Below, in pieces: positions 1-6,958 of a stretch of DNA of 38,167 nucleotides (position 1 is its first letter; each line of letters begins with the position of its first letter). Under the pieces are notes generated by a model, which was not told the origin of the DNA, ran no database searches, and saw only the letters and a program-made list of their open reading frames with translations. A program made the translations under genes and the position numbers. The stretch covers positions 1-38,167 of the forward strand of contig JAFQEK010000015.1 in NCBI GenBank assembly GCA_017399025.1, read 5' to 3'. The stretch comes from Clostridia bacterium. Lineage in GTDB: Bacteria; Bacillota; Clostridia; Oscillospirales; CAG-272.

Positions 1-1257
1 AGAGAAAAAAGGCGTGCGAGAAGATTGGCGTTTATTGCAAAATGGGATCCTTTCCGTTTCCGATATGTCCGAATTTTCCATAATTTGATTTTTTATCTTT
101 TGTTTATTACGGCTGTGAAAGCAAGTGCAAGCTCCGTATCGGTTGACGATCCTGATTCCATGGTTATCAGCGGCGCTTCGGCACTTGCCATGCTGATTTC
201 ATATATTTTTCTTGCGGGTGTTTTCGTTCTTTATGATCCGACTGCACGCAGACGCTTTTGTCACGAGCCTCCGAAGGAAACAGGTGTATTTTCCGAGTGG
301 AAATATGCGCTCCTTTCGTATGAGTTTTTATCAAAAATTGCTGTGCTTACGGTTTTGCCTTCATTTTTGGGAACGAAATATTTTATCTATCCGCTTTGCG
401 CTTTTTTCGGAAAAAGCGATTTTTCACATTGGGAGATTTACGGACTTTATCTTTTGACGGTTCTTCCGATTATGGCGTTTATAGATTTGTTTATGCGAGT
501 GAGAACGAGAAGATACTGGCGTACCTTGGACGAGGAAGAAGCTATCGGCAAGCGTTTTGATATCGTGTCTGTTATATGGCTTAGTATTGTAATTATTTTC
601 GGACTTGGATTCGTTGCGGGTTTTTATTTTGCCGCGATTATTCTGCTGATCGAGATTTTACTTATGCCCGGCGTTTTACTGTCGATTTTCGGCATTATTC
701 TGTTGATTTTTTTGCTCCATTATATCCGCGCATTTCGGATTCGGGCAAGTTTTTTGAGAAGATTGAAAAAAGTATGCAGGGAAGAGGGCGCAGAGCTTTC
801 GTCGATTTCCCGACCGTACCGTTCGCTTTTTGAAAGAAGAAATACGGGATATCATTTTACAGTCAAGCTTGATGGGCAGATTTACGCCTGTAAAATGATC
901 GGCTCGGTTTTTAAAAACGCTCCCATGGTTTTTTGTGATGCTGAAACGGGATATTTCCATTTCGGTATTCAGTTCCGAAAGCATCGTTTCGTATTGTTCA
1001 GAGATTGGTTTACACATCGCATGGAAGCACCGAATGCAGACAGAAAAATTCTGATCGTAACACCGGCGCCGCGCTTTATGAAGGCGATTCAGATGTATAC
1101 GGTGTTTTCTTCGGAAAATACGGCTTTCGTGACGGAGGGTAAGCACGAACGTCCGTTGGATAATGCTTCCGCGGTATACGATGCCACGGTTTTCTCGGGC
1201 GGTGGCTTCATTAACGCAGTCAAAAGAAAATGTCTGGATAAAAGAGAACAAAATTGA
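1..1257 (+). CDS. Polytopic membrane protein with soluble C-terminal domain, 5' partial
   Basis: I do not recognise this family. The frame is open to the left edge of the window (codons from position 1 read through), so the gene most likely begins upstream; the TTG at 25 has no ribosome binding site. The visible part has about six hydrophobic segments in the first 240 residues, including a long run around residues 180-235. About 165 residues of charged soluble sequence follow. That tail is rich in aromatic and basic residues and may be a cytoplasmic domain. A rho-independent terminator follows directly after the stop, so this is the last gene of its transcript. Function is unknown; a membrane sensor or uncharacterised transporter-like protein are both possible. 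Confidence 0.75.
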   Translation, partial: REKRRARRLAFIAKWDPFRFRYVRIFHNLIFYLLFITAVKASASSVSVDDPDSMVISGASALAMLISYIFLAGVFVLYDPTARRRFCHEPPKETGVFSEWKYALLSYEFLSKIAVLTVLPSFLGTKYFIYPLCAFFGKSDFSHWEIYGLYLLTVLPIMAFIDLFMRVRTRRYWRTLDEEEAIGKRFDIVSVIWLSIVIIFGLGFVAGFYFAAIILLIEILLMPGVLLSIFGIILLIFLLHYIRAFRIRASFLRRLKKVCREEGAELSSISRPYRSLFERRNTGYHFTVKLDGQIYACKMIGSVFKNAPMVFCDAETGYFHFGIQFRKHRFVLFRDWFTHRMEAPNADRKILIVTPAPRFMKAIQMYTVFSSENTAFVTEGKHERPLDNASAVYDATVFSGGGFINAVKRKCLDKREQN

Positions 1258-1262
1258 TTTTT

Positions 1263-1290
1263 AAGCCGGGAGATTTTACACCCGGCTTTT
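1263..1290 (+). terminator. Rho-independent terminator
   Basis: Perfect 8-bp stem AAGCCGGG / CCCGGCTT with a 10-nt loop, running into a short T tract, 5 nt after the stop of the membrane protein gene. Confidence 0.85.
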
Positions 1291-1335
1291 CAATTCTCCG
1301 TGAAATATTTTGTTTGAAATATTTATAAAATTTTT

Positions 1336-1361
1336 GCAACTTTTTTTGGTTTTTTCCGATA
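1336..1361 (+). promoter_or_regulatory. Candidate ECF-type (autoregulatory) promoter
   Basis: GCAAC at 1336-1340, a 16-nt T-rich spacer, then CGATA at 1357-1361. ECF sigma factors typically recognise an AAC-containing -35 and a CG-containing -10 about 16 nt apart, and often drive their own operon. No good sigma-A promoter is visible in the gap before the sigma gene. A similar TTGYAAC plus T-tract arrangement recurs at 14545. Confidence 0.55.
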
Positions 1362-1428
1362 TATAGATATAGACAGTTTCTGAAAATCATTTGGAATCTG
1401 ATTGAAATTCAAAGAAATGGAGGAAAAA

Positions 1429-1983
1429 ATGGAAGATTGTGAGATTGTGACTTTATTTTGGCACCGTGATGAAAGCGCAATTGAAGAAACATCGAAGAAA
1501 TACGGAAATTATTGTTACAGTATAGCGTATCGGATCCTTTCCAATCATGAGGATTCCGAAGAAAGTGTTAACGATACTTATCTCGATGCCTGGCATTCCA
1601 TTCCTCCGCATAGACCCTCTGTTCTGGGTGTGTTTCTTGGGAAAATCACACGGCGCATTGCCATAGACAAATGGCGTGCCAACCATGCGGAAAAACGCGG
1701 ATTCGGTGAAACAGCACTCGTTTTGGATGAATTGCAAGAGTGCATTGCCAACGAAGGCGATATTGAAACTGAAATGGAACAAAAACTTTTGGTGCAAACG
1801 GTTCGTTTGTTTATAAAAACTTTATCCGAAACGGAAAGAAAGGTTTTTGTCAGTCGGTATTTTTATATGGAATCCGTTGAAAACATATGCTTGAAATTTA
1901 GCTTTTCGGAAAGTAAGGTAAAGTCCATGCTTTTCAGACTCAGAGAAAAATTACGCGTTTATTTGTCGAAGGAGGGATTTTGA
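1429..1983 (+). CDS. ECF-type RNA polymerase sigma factor (sigma-70 family)
   Basis: This 184-residue alternative sigma factor should direct RNA polymerase to a small envelope- or stress-related regulon. Region 2 lies at about residues 15-55, with the acidic pattern EDSEESVNDTYLDAW that matches the core-binding helix. Region 4 is a helix-turn-helix at about 130-180 (ETERKVFVSRYF followed by ICLKFSFSESKVKSMLFRLR). I chose the ATG at 1429 because GGAGG at 1419-1423 lies 5 nt upstream; the frame opens earlier at a TTG at 1402 with no site. The stop overlaps the next start (TGATG), which implies translational coupling with the anti-sigma-like gene. Regulon and inducer cannot be read from the sequence. 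Confidence 0.9.
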   Translation: MEDCEIVTLFWHRDESAIEETSKKYGNYCYSIAYRILSNHEDSEESVNDTYLDAWHSIPPHRPSVLGVFLGKITRRIAIDKWRANHAEKRGFGETALVLDELQECIANEGDIETEMEQKLLVQTVRLFIKTLSETERKVFVSRYFYMESVENICLKFSFSESKVKSMLFRLREKLRVYLSKEGF

Positions 1984-2537
1984 TGACGGTAGATGATCTT
2001 TTGGATGCCATCGGAGAAATTGATGAGGCGGATATGGAAATCGAAGAAAGTAAGCCGAAACGCAGAAAAATCATGTGGACGGGAATCGGTTCGCTGGCTG
2101 CTTGTTTTTTGCTGTTTCTGTTCCTTCCTTGGGGATTTTTGCGTCAAAACATGCTAAACGATAAAGAGGTCAATTATGCTCCGAAGGATTATACGAGTTT
2201 TTCTGTTTATTATGCAGACGGAGATTCTCTTTCACAGTTCATGTATGAAATTCACGGCGGATATGAAGAAATGTTTTTTGCATGGAAAAATCAGAATGGC
2301 ATAGGCAATGAGGTTGAACTCAAAAATTTTGTTCTGGAATCGACTACGGGAAACAACTCCGATCAAGGAGAAAACAAGCCGAATGGCGGATATTTTCTTC
2401 GTGTTACGGTTTCTTCTGCTTTTTCAGAATATTTGAAGAAAGATTCCAAAGGTCTTTTGACGGAAGCCTTGAAAAAAACGGTTGCTTCCTATGTCGGTGT
2501 TCCCGTTTGTGATATGGAATGGATTTTCACGGAATAA
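1983..2537 (+). CDS. Membrane-anchored anti-sigma-like protein
   Basis: This 184-residue protein starts at an ATG sharing one base with the sigma factor stop; GGAGGG at 1971-1976 serves as its ribosome site. An acidic N-terminal segment (residues 1-25, DDLLDAIGEIDEADMEIEE) is followed by a basic stretch, one transmembrane helix at about 37-57, and an extracellular C-terminal domain. This 'DALGEID' N-terminus, basic patch and single helix recur in proteins encoded directly after clostridial ECF sigma factors. The likely role is to hold the sigma factor at the membrane until an external signal is sensed. No zinc-binding HxxxCxxC motif is seen, so it is not a ZAS-type anti-sigma factor. Role inferred from topology and position. 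Confidence 0.7.
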   Translation: MTVDDLLDAIGEIDEADMEIEESKPKRRKIMWTGIGSLAACFLLFLFLPWGFLRQNMLNDKEVNYAPKDYTSFSVYYADGDSLSQFMYEIHGGYEEMFFAWKNQNGIGNEVELKNFVLESTTGNNSDQGENKPNGGYFLRVTVSSAFSEYLKKDSKGLLTEALKKTVASYVGVPVCDMEWIFTE

Positions 2538-2564
2538 GGTGCTTTGAAAGGAGAGGGGTTTTTT

Positions 2565-2939
2565 ATGAAGAAAAAGAAAATATATATCATTGTTTCTGTC
2601 TGCATTTTTGTTTGTTCAGTGCTCTCCTTGTTGGTTGCGGCATCTTTGCACTACGGTTACAGCGAAGGCCGCGTTTTGATCGCCGATGACGGTGCGTATT
2701 TCCTTGTTCTGGACGACCATTCTCCGATTCGAATGACAGACAACTCTCAAAGAGGAGGATTATTCCATGAATTGCAATCTGGAGATCGTATCGGCGTGAT
2801 TCACGGAGGTATTCAGGAATCTTATCCGGGGAATACGTCGGTGTACTATATTCGCTTTCTGGAAAAAGGAACCGTGGAAGATATTTTTTCCGATGTCATT
2901 CATACATTGACAGAGCTTGGCTGGCGGTTTCATAAATAA
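2565..2939 (+). CDS. Small membrane-anchored protein of the ECF operon
   Basis: A 124-residue protein with one N-terminal hydrophobic helix (residues 6-27), then an extracytoplasmic domain. The ATG at 2565 follows AAAGGAGAGGGG at 2547-2558; an upstream TTG at 2544 is inside that site and unlikely. The segment GDRIGVIHGGIQESYPGNTS resembles the OB-like core of small Firmicutes YobA/DUF3221-type extracytoplasmic proteins, where a 'G-D-V-x-V-x-x-D-G-x-I-x-E-S-Y-P' pattern is common; I cannot confirm family membership. It sits 27 nt after the anti-sigma-like gene and before a terminator, so it is the third gene of the operon and may belong to the sensing complex or be its output. Confidence 0.75.
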   Translation: MKKKKIYIIVSVCIFVCSVLSLLVAASLHYGYSEGRVLIADDGAYFLVLDDHSPIRMTDNSQRGGLFHELQSGDRIGVIHGGIQESYPGNTSVYYIRFLEKGTVEDIFSDVIHTLTELGWRFHK

Positions 2940-2950
2940 ATATAAAACAA

Positions 2951-2976
2951 AAAACCGTCTTTTCAGGACGGTTTTT
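2951..2976 (+). terminator. Rho-independent terminator of the ECF operon
   Basis: 9-bp stem AAAACCGTC / GACGGTTTT with a 7-nt loop and a T tract, 11 nt after the last gene of the sigma operon. The first copy of the 74-bp repeat begins just after it. Confidence 0.9.
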
Positions 2977-2981
2977 CATTG

Positions 2982-3054
2982 CATAGGAATTTACTCAAAA
3001 CAAACCTCGCCGTTTTGCATTGTTTCGATACAAGCAAATTTTGGATAGGCGAGC
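2982..3054 (+). repeat. Terminator-linked structured repeat, copy 1
   Basis: About 73 bp beginning CATAGGAA and ending GGCGAGCA. It closely matches 3109-3182 and, more distantly, 12894-12967. CTCGCC (3006-3011) can pair with GGCGAG (3048-3053), closing a stem around the conserved core GTTTTGCATT. It is followed by a perfect GCTTGC-AAA-GCAAGC hairpin at 3060-3074 and then a terminator-like hairpin. Confidence 0.75.
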
Positions 3055-3082
3055 ACACAGCTTGCAAAGCAAGCCGTTATCC

Positions 3083-3106
3083 AGTGGGCGTAGCCCGCTT
3101 TTTTAT
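3083..3106 (+). terminator. Terminator-like hairpin closing repeat copy 1
   Basis: AGTGGGC / GCCCGCT stem (one G-T pair) with a GTA loop, followed by a six-T run. No gene lies between it and the preceding terminator, so it appears to be part of the repeat unit rather than a gene end. Confidence 0.7.
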
Positions 3107-3108
3107 TC

Positions 3109-3182
3109 CATAGGAAATTACGCAAAATGAGCCTTGCCGTTTTGCATTGCTTGAATACAGATGAAATTTGAATAGGCAAGCA
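3109..3182 (+). repeat. Terminator-linked structured repeat, copy 2
   Basis: 74 bp, tandem to copy 1 and roughly 80% identical by eye. The closing stem is CTTGCC (3133-3138) / GGCAAG (3175-3180): the third C-G pair of copy 1 is a T-A pair here, a compensatory change that keeps pairing. Confidence 0.75.
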
Positions 3183-3188
3183 ACCATC

Positions 3189-3210
3189 AGCGGCGATTCG
3201 CCGCTTTTTT
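3189..3210 (+). terminator. Terminator-like hairpin closing repeat copy 2
   Basis: Perfect 7-bp stem AGCGGCG / CGCCGCT, ATT loop, then a run of six Ts. Same relative place and same GCTTTTTTATT ending as the hairpin after copy 1. Confidence 0.75.
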
Positions 3211-3229
3211 ATTTGGATTTGAAACGGAA

Positions 3230-3481
3230 TTATTCTTCCGTTTTTTCCTGTAAAAGTGCTTTTTTCTGTTTACGCAAAGCACTTTTCAGTTCTGCTTTTG
3301 TAATGCATCTGGAGAGACCGAGAGAAACACCGAGACCGAGTGCGAAAAAGAGAAGACCCATAGCAGATGTTGTCAAGGTAACCTCAATATTATCGGAATT
3401 CAGTGTGGCCCAAATTTCCTTTGCTTTATTTTTGATGGCAGTACCGTCAAATTTGGGGAATTTTTTGCAGTTGTTTTCCAT
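3230..3481 (-). CDS. Small single-pass membrane protein
   Basis: An 83-residue protein on the minus strand. Residues 1-35 are polar and lysine-rich, residues 37-58 form one transmembrane helix (TTSAMGLLFFALGLGVSLGL), and the tail is strongly charged (KSALRKQKKALLQEKTEE). Upstream is AGAAAGG, about 14 nt before the ATG, a weak fit. A candidate promoter lies at 3519-3548. The layout is seen in small membrane scaffold or stress proteins, but I do not recognise a family. It could be co-transcribed with the DacF-like gene 130 nt upstream or have its own transcript. An opposite-strand open frame over the same region shows no comparable features. Confidence 0.6.
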   Translation of the reverse strand: MENNCKKFPKFDGTAIKNKAKEIWATLNSDNIEVTLTTSAMGLLFFALGLGVSLGLSRCITKAELKSALRKQKKALLQEKTEE

Positions 3482-3518
3482 GATTGAATACCAAACCTTT
3501 CTATATGATTTTTATATG

Positions 3519-3548
3519 TTTATATTTTGAGTTTAGAGTACATAACAA
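3519..3548 (-). promoter_or_regulatory. Weak candidate promoter for the small membrane protein
   Basis: On the minus strand, TTGTTA (-35) and TATAAA (-10) with an 18-nt spacer. Imperfect boxes in AT-rich sequence, so only tentative. Confidence 0.35.
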
Positions 3549-3573
3549 TAGTATGATAGTTTTTTCTTTTTTT

Positions 3574-3602
3574 ATACTCTCTTAAAAATGAGAGATATTT
3601 TT
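3574..3602. terminator. Weak hairpin between the DacF-like gene and the small membrane protein
   Basis: CTCTC (3577-3581) pairs with GAGAG (3590-3594), with flanking ATA/TAT. The T run follows on the plus strand, opposite to the neighbouring genes, so a role as terminator of the DacF-like gene is doubtful. Confidence 0.25.
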
Positions 3603-3611
3603 CGGTATTTG

Positions 3612-4919
3612 TTATTTATCGGATTCTTCGGAAGCACGTTTTTTGGCTATTGCCATCCGCTTCTTTTGGTTTTTGAAAATCAGAATACCGAATGCGGAGA
3701 GTGCAATGAGTGTTGATCCGATAAAGATCGGATGCGTTACGACCTTTTCCAATGCAAGCATAAGACTTCCACCGGTGCTTTGGCGGATATTGGATTTTGC
3801 GATCAGCGGTGCGGTTCCGATGGGAATACCGTCCAGAAGAATGGTAACGAAGCCGACACAATCACCTTTTTGAACGGGTGCATCTAATTTTTCATAATAC
3901 AGCTGTTCGGAAAGGGTGATTTTGGAAAGATCCGTATCTTTATCCAAAAATGCATAAACGGATTTATAGGGAACCACGAGAACGTGTGCAACATCTTTTC
4001 CCGCGCGTACGGGCATTTCGCAGATGATCTGCGAACGGTCCAGAATTTTACGTTCCGCAAAGTTTCCGCTTGACCAGGAAAGCAGATTTTTAACATCGCC
4101 GTATCCGCCGATCGTTCCGCCGGCATCCTTTTTTGAGCCGAATGCGACACAAACGTAAGCGTAATTGCCGTGGGAAGCCGCACAGACAAGCTGAGCTCCC
4201 TCTTCATTGGAATAACCTGCGGAAATTCCTTCGGCGTAGCGGTAATAATATTCGCTTTTTGGGGTTAGAAAAGAATTTCGGGTATAAACGGTGACTGCCG
4301 GGTGGAGATTGGTTTGGGCAACCGTATGAAAACGCTTGGAAGAAATTTCCATAAAAAGATCGTTTTCATAAGCGTATGCTGCGATTCGTGCGGTATCATA
4401 AGCCGTCGTATAGCCGGAAGAGGAAAGTCCCGTTGCATTGAAATAACAAGTATCAAAAGCACCGATCTCTTCCGCTTTCCGATTCATCATATCCGTGAAA
4501 TTTTTCATGTTTCCGCCGATGGCAAGCGCAAGTGTATTGGCGGCATCGTTCATGCCTGCGATGAGTGTTGCATGAATCAAATCAAGAACGGAGATTTCTT
4601 CGTTTTCTTTTAAGCTTAGGACAGCACTTCCTTCCAAACCGCGTAAAGCTGCGTAGGGAACGGTAACAAGTGTATCCAGACGGTTTTCGAAATATTCCAG
4701 CGCAAGAAGCGCAGTCATGATTTTGGCGGTGCTTCCGGGAGAAAATTTTTCACGGTGATTTTTTCGGAAAACACTGACACCCAGATCAATATTATATACA
4801 ACAATACTTTCGGAAGAGAGTGTATCTTCCTTTTCATAATCTTTCGCATGGACGGTAAGAGGAGAAAGAATCAAAATCAAAGAAAAAATTGAAAGCAGAA
4901 GTGCAAGTTTACGTTTCAT
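3612..4919 (-). CDS. DacF/PBP5-family (peptidase S11) protein with degenerate active-site motifs
   Basis: A 435-residue protein with a signal peptide (residues 1-25, ending VHA), an S11 carboxypeptidase domain and a C-terminal membrane helix at about 393-415. The family normally trims D-alanine from peptidoglycan peptides outside the membrane. The nucleophile motif SxxK is present (S63-T-A-K66, in FSPGSTAKIMTALL). The SxN motif reads G122-M-N124 in GMNDAAN, and the KTG motif reads S233-A-G235 in EGISAGYSNEEG. Two of three catalytic motifs therefore lack their canonical residues, and carboxypeptidase activity is uncertain; it may bind rather than cut. The start overlaps the end of ribF by 11 bp, so the two are translationally linked. 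Confidence 0.85.
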   Translation of the reverse strand: MKRKLALLLSIFSLILILSPLTVHAKDYEKEDTLSSESIVVYNIDLGVSVFRKNHREKFSPGSTAKIMTALLALEYFENRLDTLVTVPYAALRGLEGSAVLSLKENEEISVLDLIHATLIAGMNDAANTLALAIGGNMKNFTDMMNRKAEEIGAFDTCYFNATGLSSSGYTTAYDTARIAAYAYENDLFMEISSKRFHTVAQTNLHPAVTVYTRNSFLTPKSEYYYRYAEGISAGYSNEEGAQLVCAASHGNYAYVCVAFGSKKDAGGTIGGYGDVKNLLSWSSGNFAERKILDRSQIICEMPVRAGKDVAHVLVVPYKSVYAFLDKDTDLSKITLSEQLYYEKLDAPVQKGDCVGFVTILLDGIPIGTAPLIAKSNIRQSTGGSLMLALEKVVTHPIFIGSTLIALSAFGILIFKNQKKRMAIAKKRASEESDK

Positions 4920-5862
4920 AGAGGGTATGTTCCTTTTCTGCCTGAAAATAAAGAGCGGCGCTTTGCATATCCAGTTCCACAGCGGATTTCAGCGTCTGCA
5001 CATCTGAAAAATGTCGTTCCGGTCTTAAAAATCCGTAAAATTCCGTAGTTATGGTTTTTCCGTAAAGATCACCGTGATAATCGAAAACGAAAGTTTCGCA
5101 ATTGGCAGAAACGGTGTTTTCTACAGTTGGACGAACACCGACATTGGCGACACCGCAATAAACGTTTCCGTCAATGCGTACGCGGACAGCGTAAACACCG
5201 AATTTTGGTATGGTACGTCCTTTTTGGAATTTTTGATTTGCCGTGGGAAATCCGAGCGTTCTGCCGAGTCTTTTGCCGTGAACGACTTCGGCGGTCAGGG
5301 AATAGGGACGGCCCATCATGGCAAGCGCACGTTCCGGATTGCCGACGGCGAGTGCTTCACGGATTTCGGAAGAACTGACGGTTTGTTCCCGAAAGCGGTA
5401 AGGCGGGCAGACCGCTATGGTTCCTCCCAACGCTTCAAAAGACTTTTTCAAGGATTCCGTATTTCCCCGTGCATCTTTTCCGTATCGGAAATTAAAACCG
5501 CATACCGCGCGTCGCACCTGACAGCGGCGGAATAAAAGATCTTCCGCAAAGTTACTCGGAGAGATAGAGGAAATCTCATCGAAATCCGCAAGAATCAGAA
5601 GATCAATACCGAGTTTCCGAAAGAGGGGATACCGTTCTTTCGGCAACATCAGAAGAGAAGAACCGTTTTTGATATGGGAAGCGGGGATGGAAAAGGTGAA
5701 AATTGCGCTTTTGGTAATTTCCTCCCTTTTTTCGGCGGCAAGAGAAAGGAGCTTTTGATGACCTTTATGAACACCGTCGAAATTTCCAATTGCACAGGAA
5801 AGACGGTCATCGGGGGAAAGAAAATATTCTTTTTCGCTTTGTAAATCCAAAATTTTTATCAT
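4909..5862 (-). CDS. ribF: Bifunctional riboflavin kinase / FAD synthetase
   Basis: This 317-residue cytoplasmic enzyme phosphorylates riboflavin to FMN and adenylylates FMN to FAD. The N-terminal nucleotidyltransferase domain carries AIGNFDGVHKGHQKLL at residues 24-39, a hallmark of RibF, and GFNFRYGKDARGN near 120. The C-terminal kinase domain has GRTLGFPTAN near 200 and the GVYAVRV and ANVGVRPT segments. Length is typical. In many Firmicutes ribF follows truB; here it lies between an LRR protein gene (64 nt upstream) and the DacF-like gene (11-bp overlap). No FMN riboswitch was seen upstream. The start is the first ATG after a modest AAAGGA site. Confidence 0.95.
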   Translation of the reverse strand: MIKILDLQSEKEYFLSPDDRLSCAIGNFDGVHKGHQKLLSLAAEKREEITKSAIFTFSIPASHIKNGSSLLMLPKERYPLFRKLGIDLLILADFDEISSISPSNFAEDLLFRRCQVRRAVCGFNFRYGKDARGNTESLKKSFEALGGTIAVCPPYRFREQTVSSSEIREALAVGNPERALAMMGRPYSLTAEVVHGKRLGRTLGFPTANQKFQKGRTIPKFGVYAVRVRIDGNVYCGVANVGVRPTVENTVSANCETFVFDYHGDLYGKTITTEFYGFLRPERHFSDVQTLKSAVELDMQSAALYFQAEKEHTLYET

Positions 5863-5926
5863 ATCTTCAGATGAAATCCTTTTTTAAACGGAAATCGCCG
5901 CCGAGGAATTGACGGGAGGAGAAAAT

Positions 5927-6607
5927 TCAAATGCGCGGGATGTACCGTAATTTTTTGCTGTAATACTCGCTGGCGGAAAGTATGCGATCCGCAGGAGAAT
6001 CTTTTTCAAGAAAAATGTGCTCTAAAGAGGTGCAATGCTCAAACGCATTGCGCGGTAAATGTTCGAGAGCCAAAGGGATATGGATGCTTTTCAGCTTGGT
6101 ACAGCCGAAAAATGCCTGATCTCCGATGCGTTCAATGCCATCGGGCAAAAGGATGTCACGGAGTCCGGTGCAACCGTAGAAAGCGCGGCTTTCAATTTCT
6201 CTGAGCGATGGGGAAAGCTCTGCACAGTACAGATATTTACATTCAAAAAATGCGTTTCTTCCGATTTTTTTGACAGAATCGCCCATAAAAAGCTTGGTCA
6301 GATGGTTGCAGTAGGAAAAAGCGTTCGGCTCGAGTATTTCCACACCGTCCGCAATACGTACTTCTTCCAGAAAAGGGCATTGTACAAAAGCGCGTGCGCC
6401 CACCGCACGAACGGGTAATCCTAAAATTTCACTCGGAATTTCAATTCTGGGTAAAAGCGAATTTTTGTATCCGGTAATGACAATTTCATTTCGGATTTTT
6501 TGAAATTTGAACGGAATGTGCCGGGATTGCCATGTTTCCCGAATCAAAACAGAAGTATCTTTGAAGAAATCACTGAGTGCAAGGAAATATTCTTTGATAT
6601 TTTTCAT
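5927..6607 (-). CDS. Cytoplasmic BspA-type leucine-rich repeat protein
   Basis: A 226-residue protein with no signal peptide or membrane helix. From about residue 60 it carries five or six 23-residue repeats of the BspA/TpLRR type (LRR_5), for example VKKIGRNAFFECKYLYCAEL and IERIGDQAFFGCTKLKSIHI. The repeats should form a curved binding surface, but no enzyme domain is attached. Most LRR_5 proteins are secreted, so an internal one is less common. It is the first gene downstream of the promoter at 6664-6692, and ribF follows 64 nt later, so the two are probably co-transcribed. The 55-residue N-terminus (FKDTSVLIRETWQSR) is not recognised. Function unknown; protein binding is the usual inference. 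Confidence 0.85.
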   Translation of the reverse strand: MKNIKEYFLALSDFFKDTSVLIRETWQSRHIPFKFQKIRNEIVITGYKNSLLPRIEIPSEILGLPVRAVGARAFVQCPFLEEVRIADGVEILEPNAFSYCNHLTKLFMGDSVKKIGRNAFFECKYLYCAELSPSLREIESRAFYGCTGLRDILLPDGIERIGDQAFFGCTKLKSIHIPLALEHLPRNAFEHCTSLEHIFLEKDSPADRILSASEYYSKKLRYIPRI

Positions 6608-6643
6608 TGATTTTATACTTCTTTCCGTAAATTTTTTGGTGAA

Positions 6644-6666
6644 ACTGATAATTTACCATTATCAGT
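6644..6666. promoter_or_regulatory. Inverted repeat at the -10 of the LRR/ribF promoter
   Basis: Perfect 9-bp dyad ACTGATAAT / ATTATCAGT with a 5-nt spacer (TTACC). It overlaps the -10 box at 6664-6669 by three bases and covers the likely transcription start. Consistent with an operator for a dimeric repressor or a 5'-end hairpin in the mRNA. Confidence 0.55.
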
Positions 6667-6692
6667 ATATCACGAAGTCCCCATTCCGTCAA
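6664..6692 (-). promoter_or_regulatory. Sigma-A promoter for LRR-ribF-DacF genes
   Basis: On the minus strand TTGACG, a 17-nt spacer, then TATACT. The start codon lies about 55 nt downstream. Confidence 0.7.
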
Positions 6693-6861
6693 TAAAAATA
6701 TAATGAAAAATAAAATTTTTGAATATCTTTTTCAACTTCGGAAAATTTCTCAAAATGGACATTCGAGCTTTTCATGATTTTGATATATAAAACAATAATA
6801 GATGAGCAGTTTCAGATAGATATTACCCGTATTCTTCGTAAAAGGAGTTTTGATAAAAATC

Positions 6862-6890
6862 TTGACATCATATCATTTCTGTGTTACCAT
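6862..6890 (+). promoter_or_regulatory. Sigma-A promoter for the GH2 gene
   Basis: TTGACA (6862-6867), 17-nt spacer, TACCAT (6885-6890). Perfect -35; the weak -10 would suit a regulated promoter. Confidence 0.75.
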
Positions 6891-6898
6891 AAACACAG
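6879..6898. promoter_or_regulatory. Inverted repeat covering the GH2 promoter -10, likely operator
   Basis: Perfect 7-bp dyad CTGTGTT / AACACAG with a 6-nt centre that contains most of the -10 box. A repressor bound here would block transcription, as expected for a sugar-inducible glycosidase gene. A second, smaller dyad TCCGC / GCGGA lies at 6906-6923 in the leader. No regulator gene is adjacent. Confidence 0.6.
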
Positions 6899-6958
6899 GA
6901 AAAGTCCGCTTTATTATGCGGAAAATTAAAAATTCAATTACGGAAAGGAAAGTCTGCC

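Noticed and set aside
3168..3530. Plus-strand 120-codon frame over the small membrane protein gene
   Set aside because: Starts inside repeat copy 2 and runs through a terminator hairpin; the minus-strand product has a clean membrane helix and charged tail.
5863..5926. Possible FMN riboswitch before ribF
   Set aside because: The gap to the upstream gene is only 64 nt and shows no RFN-type conserved blocks.
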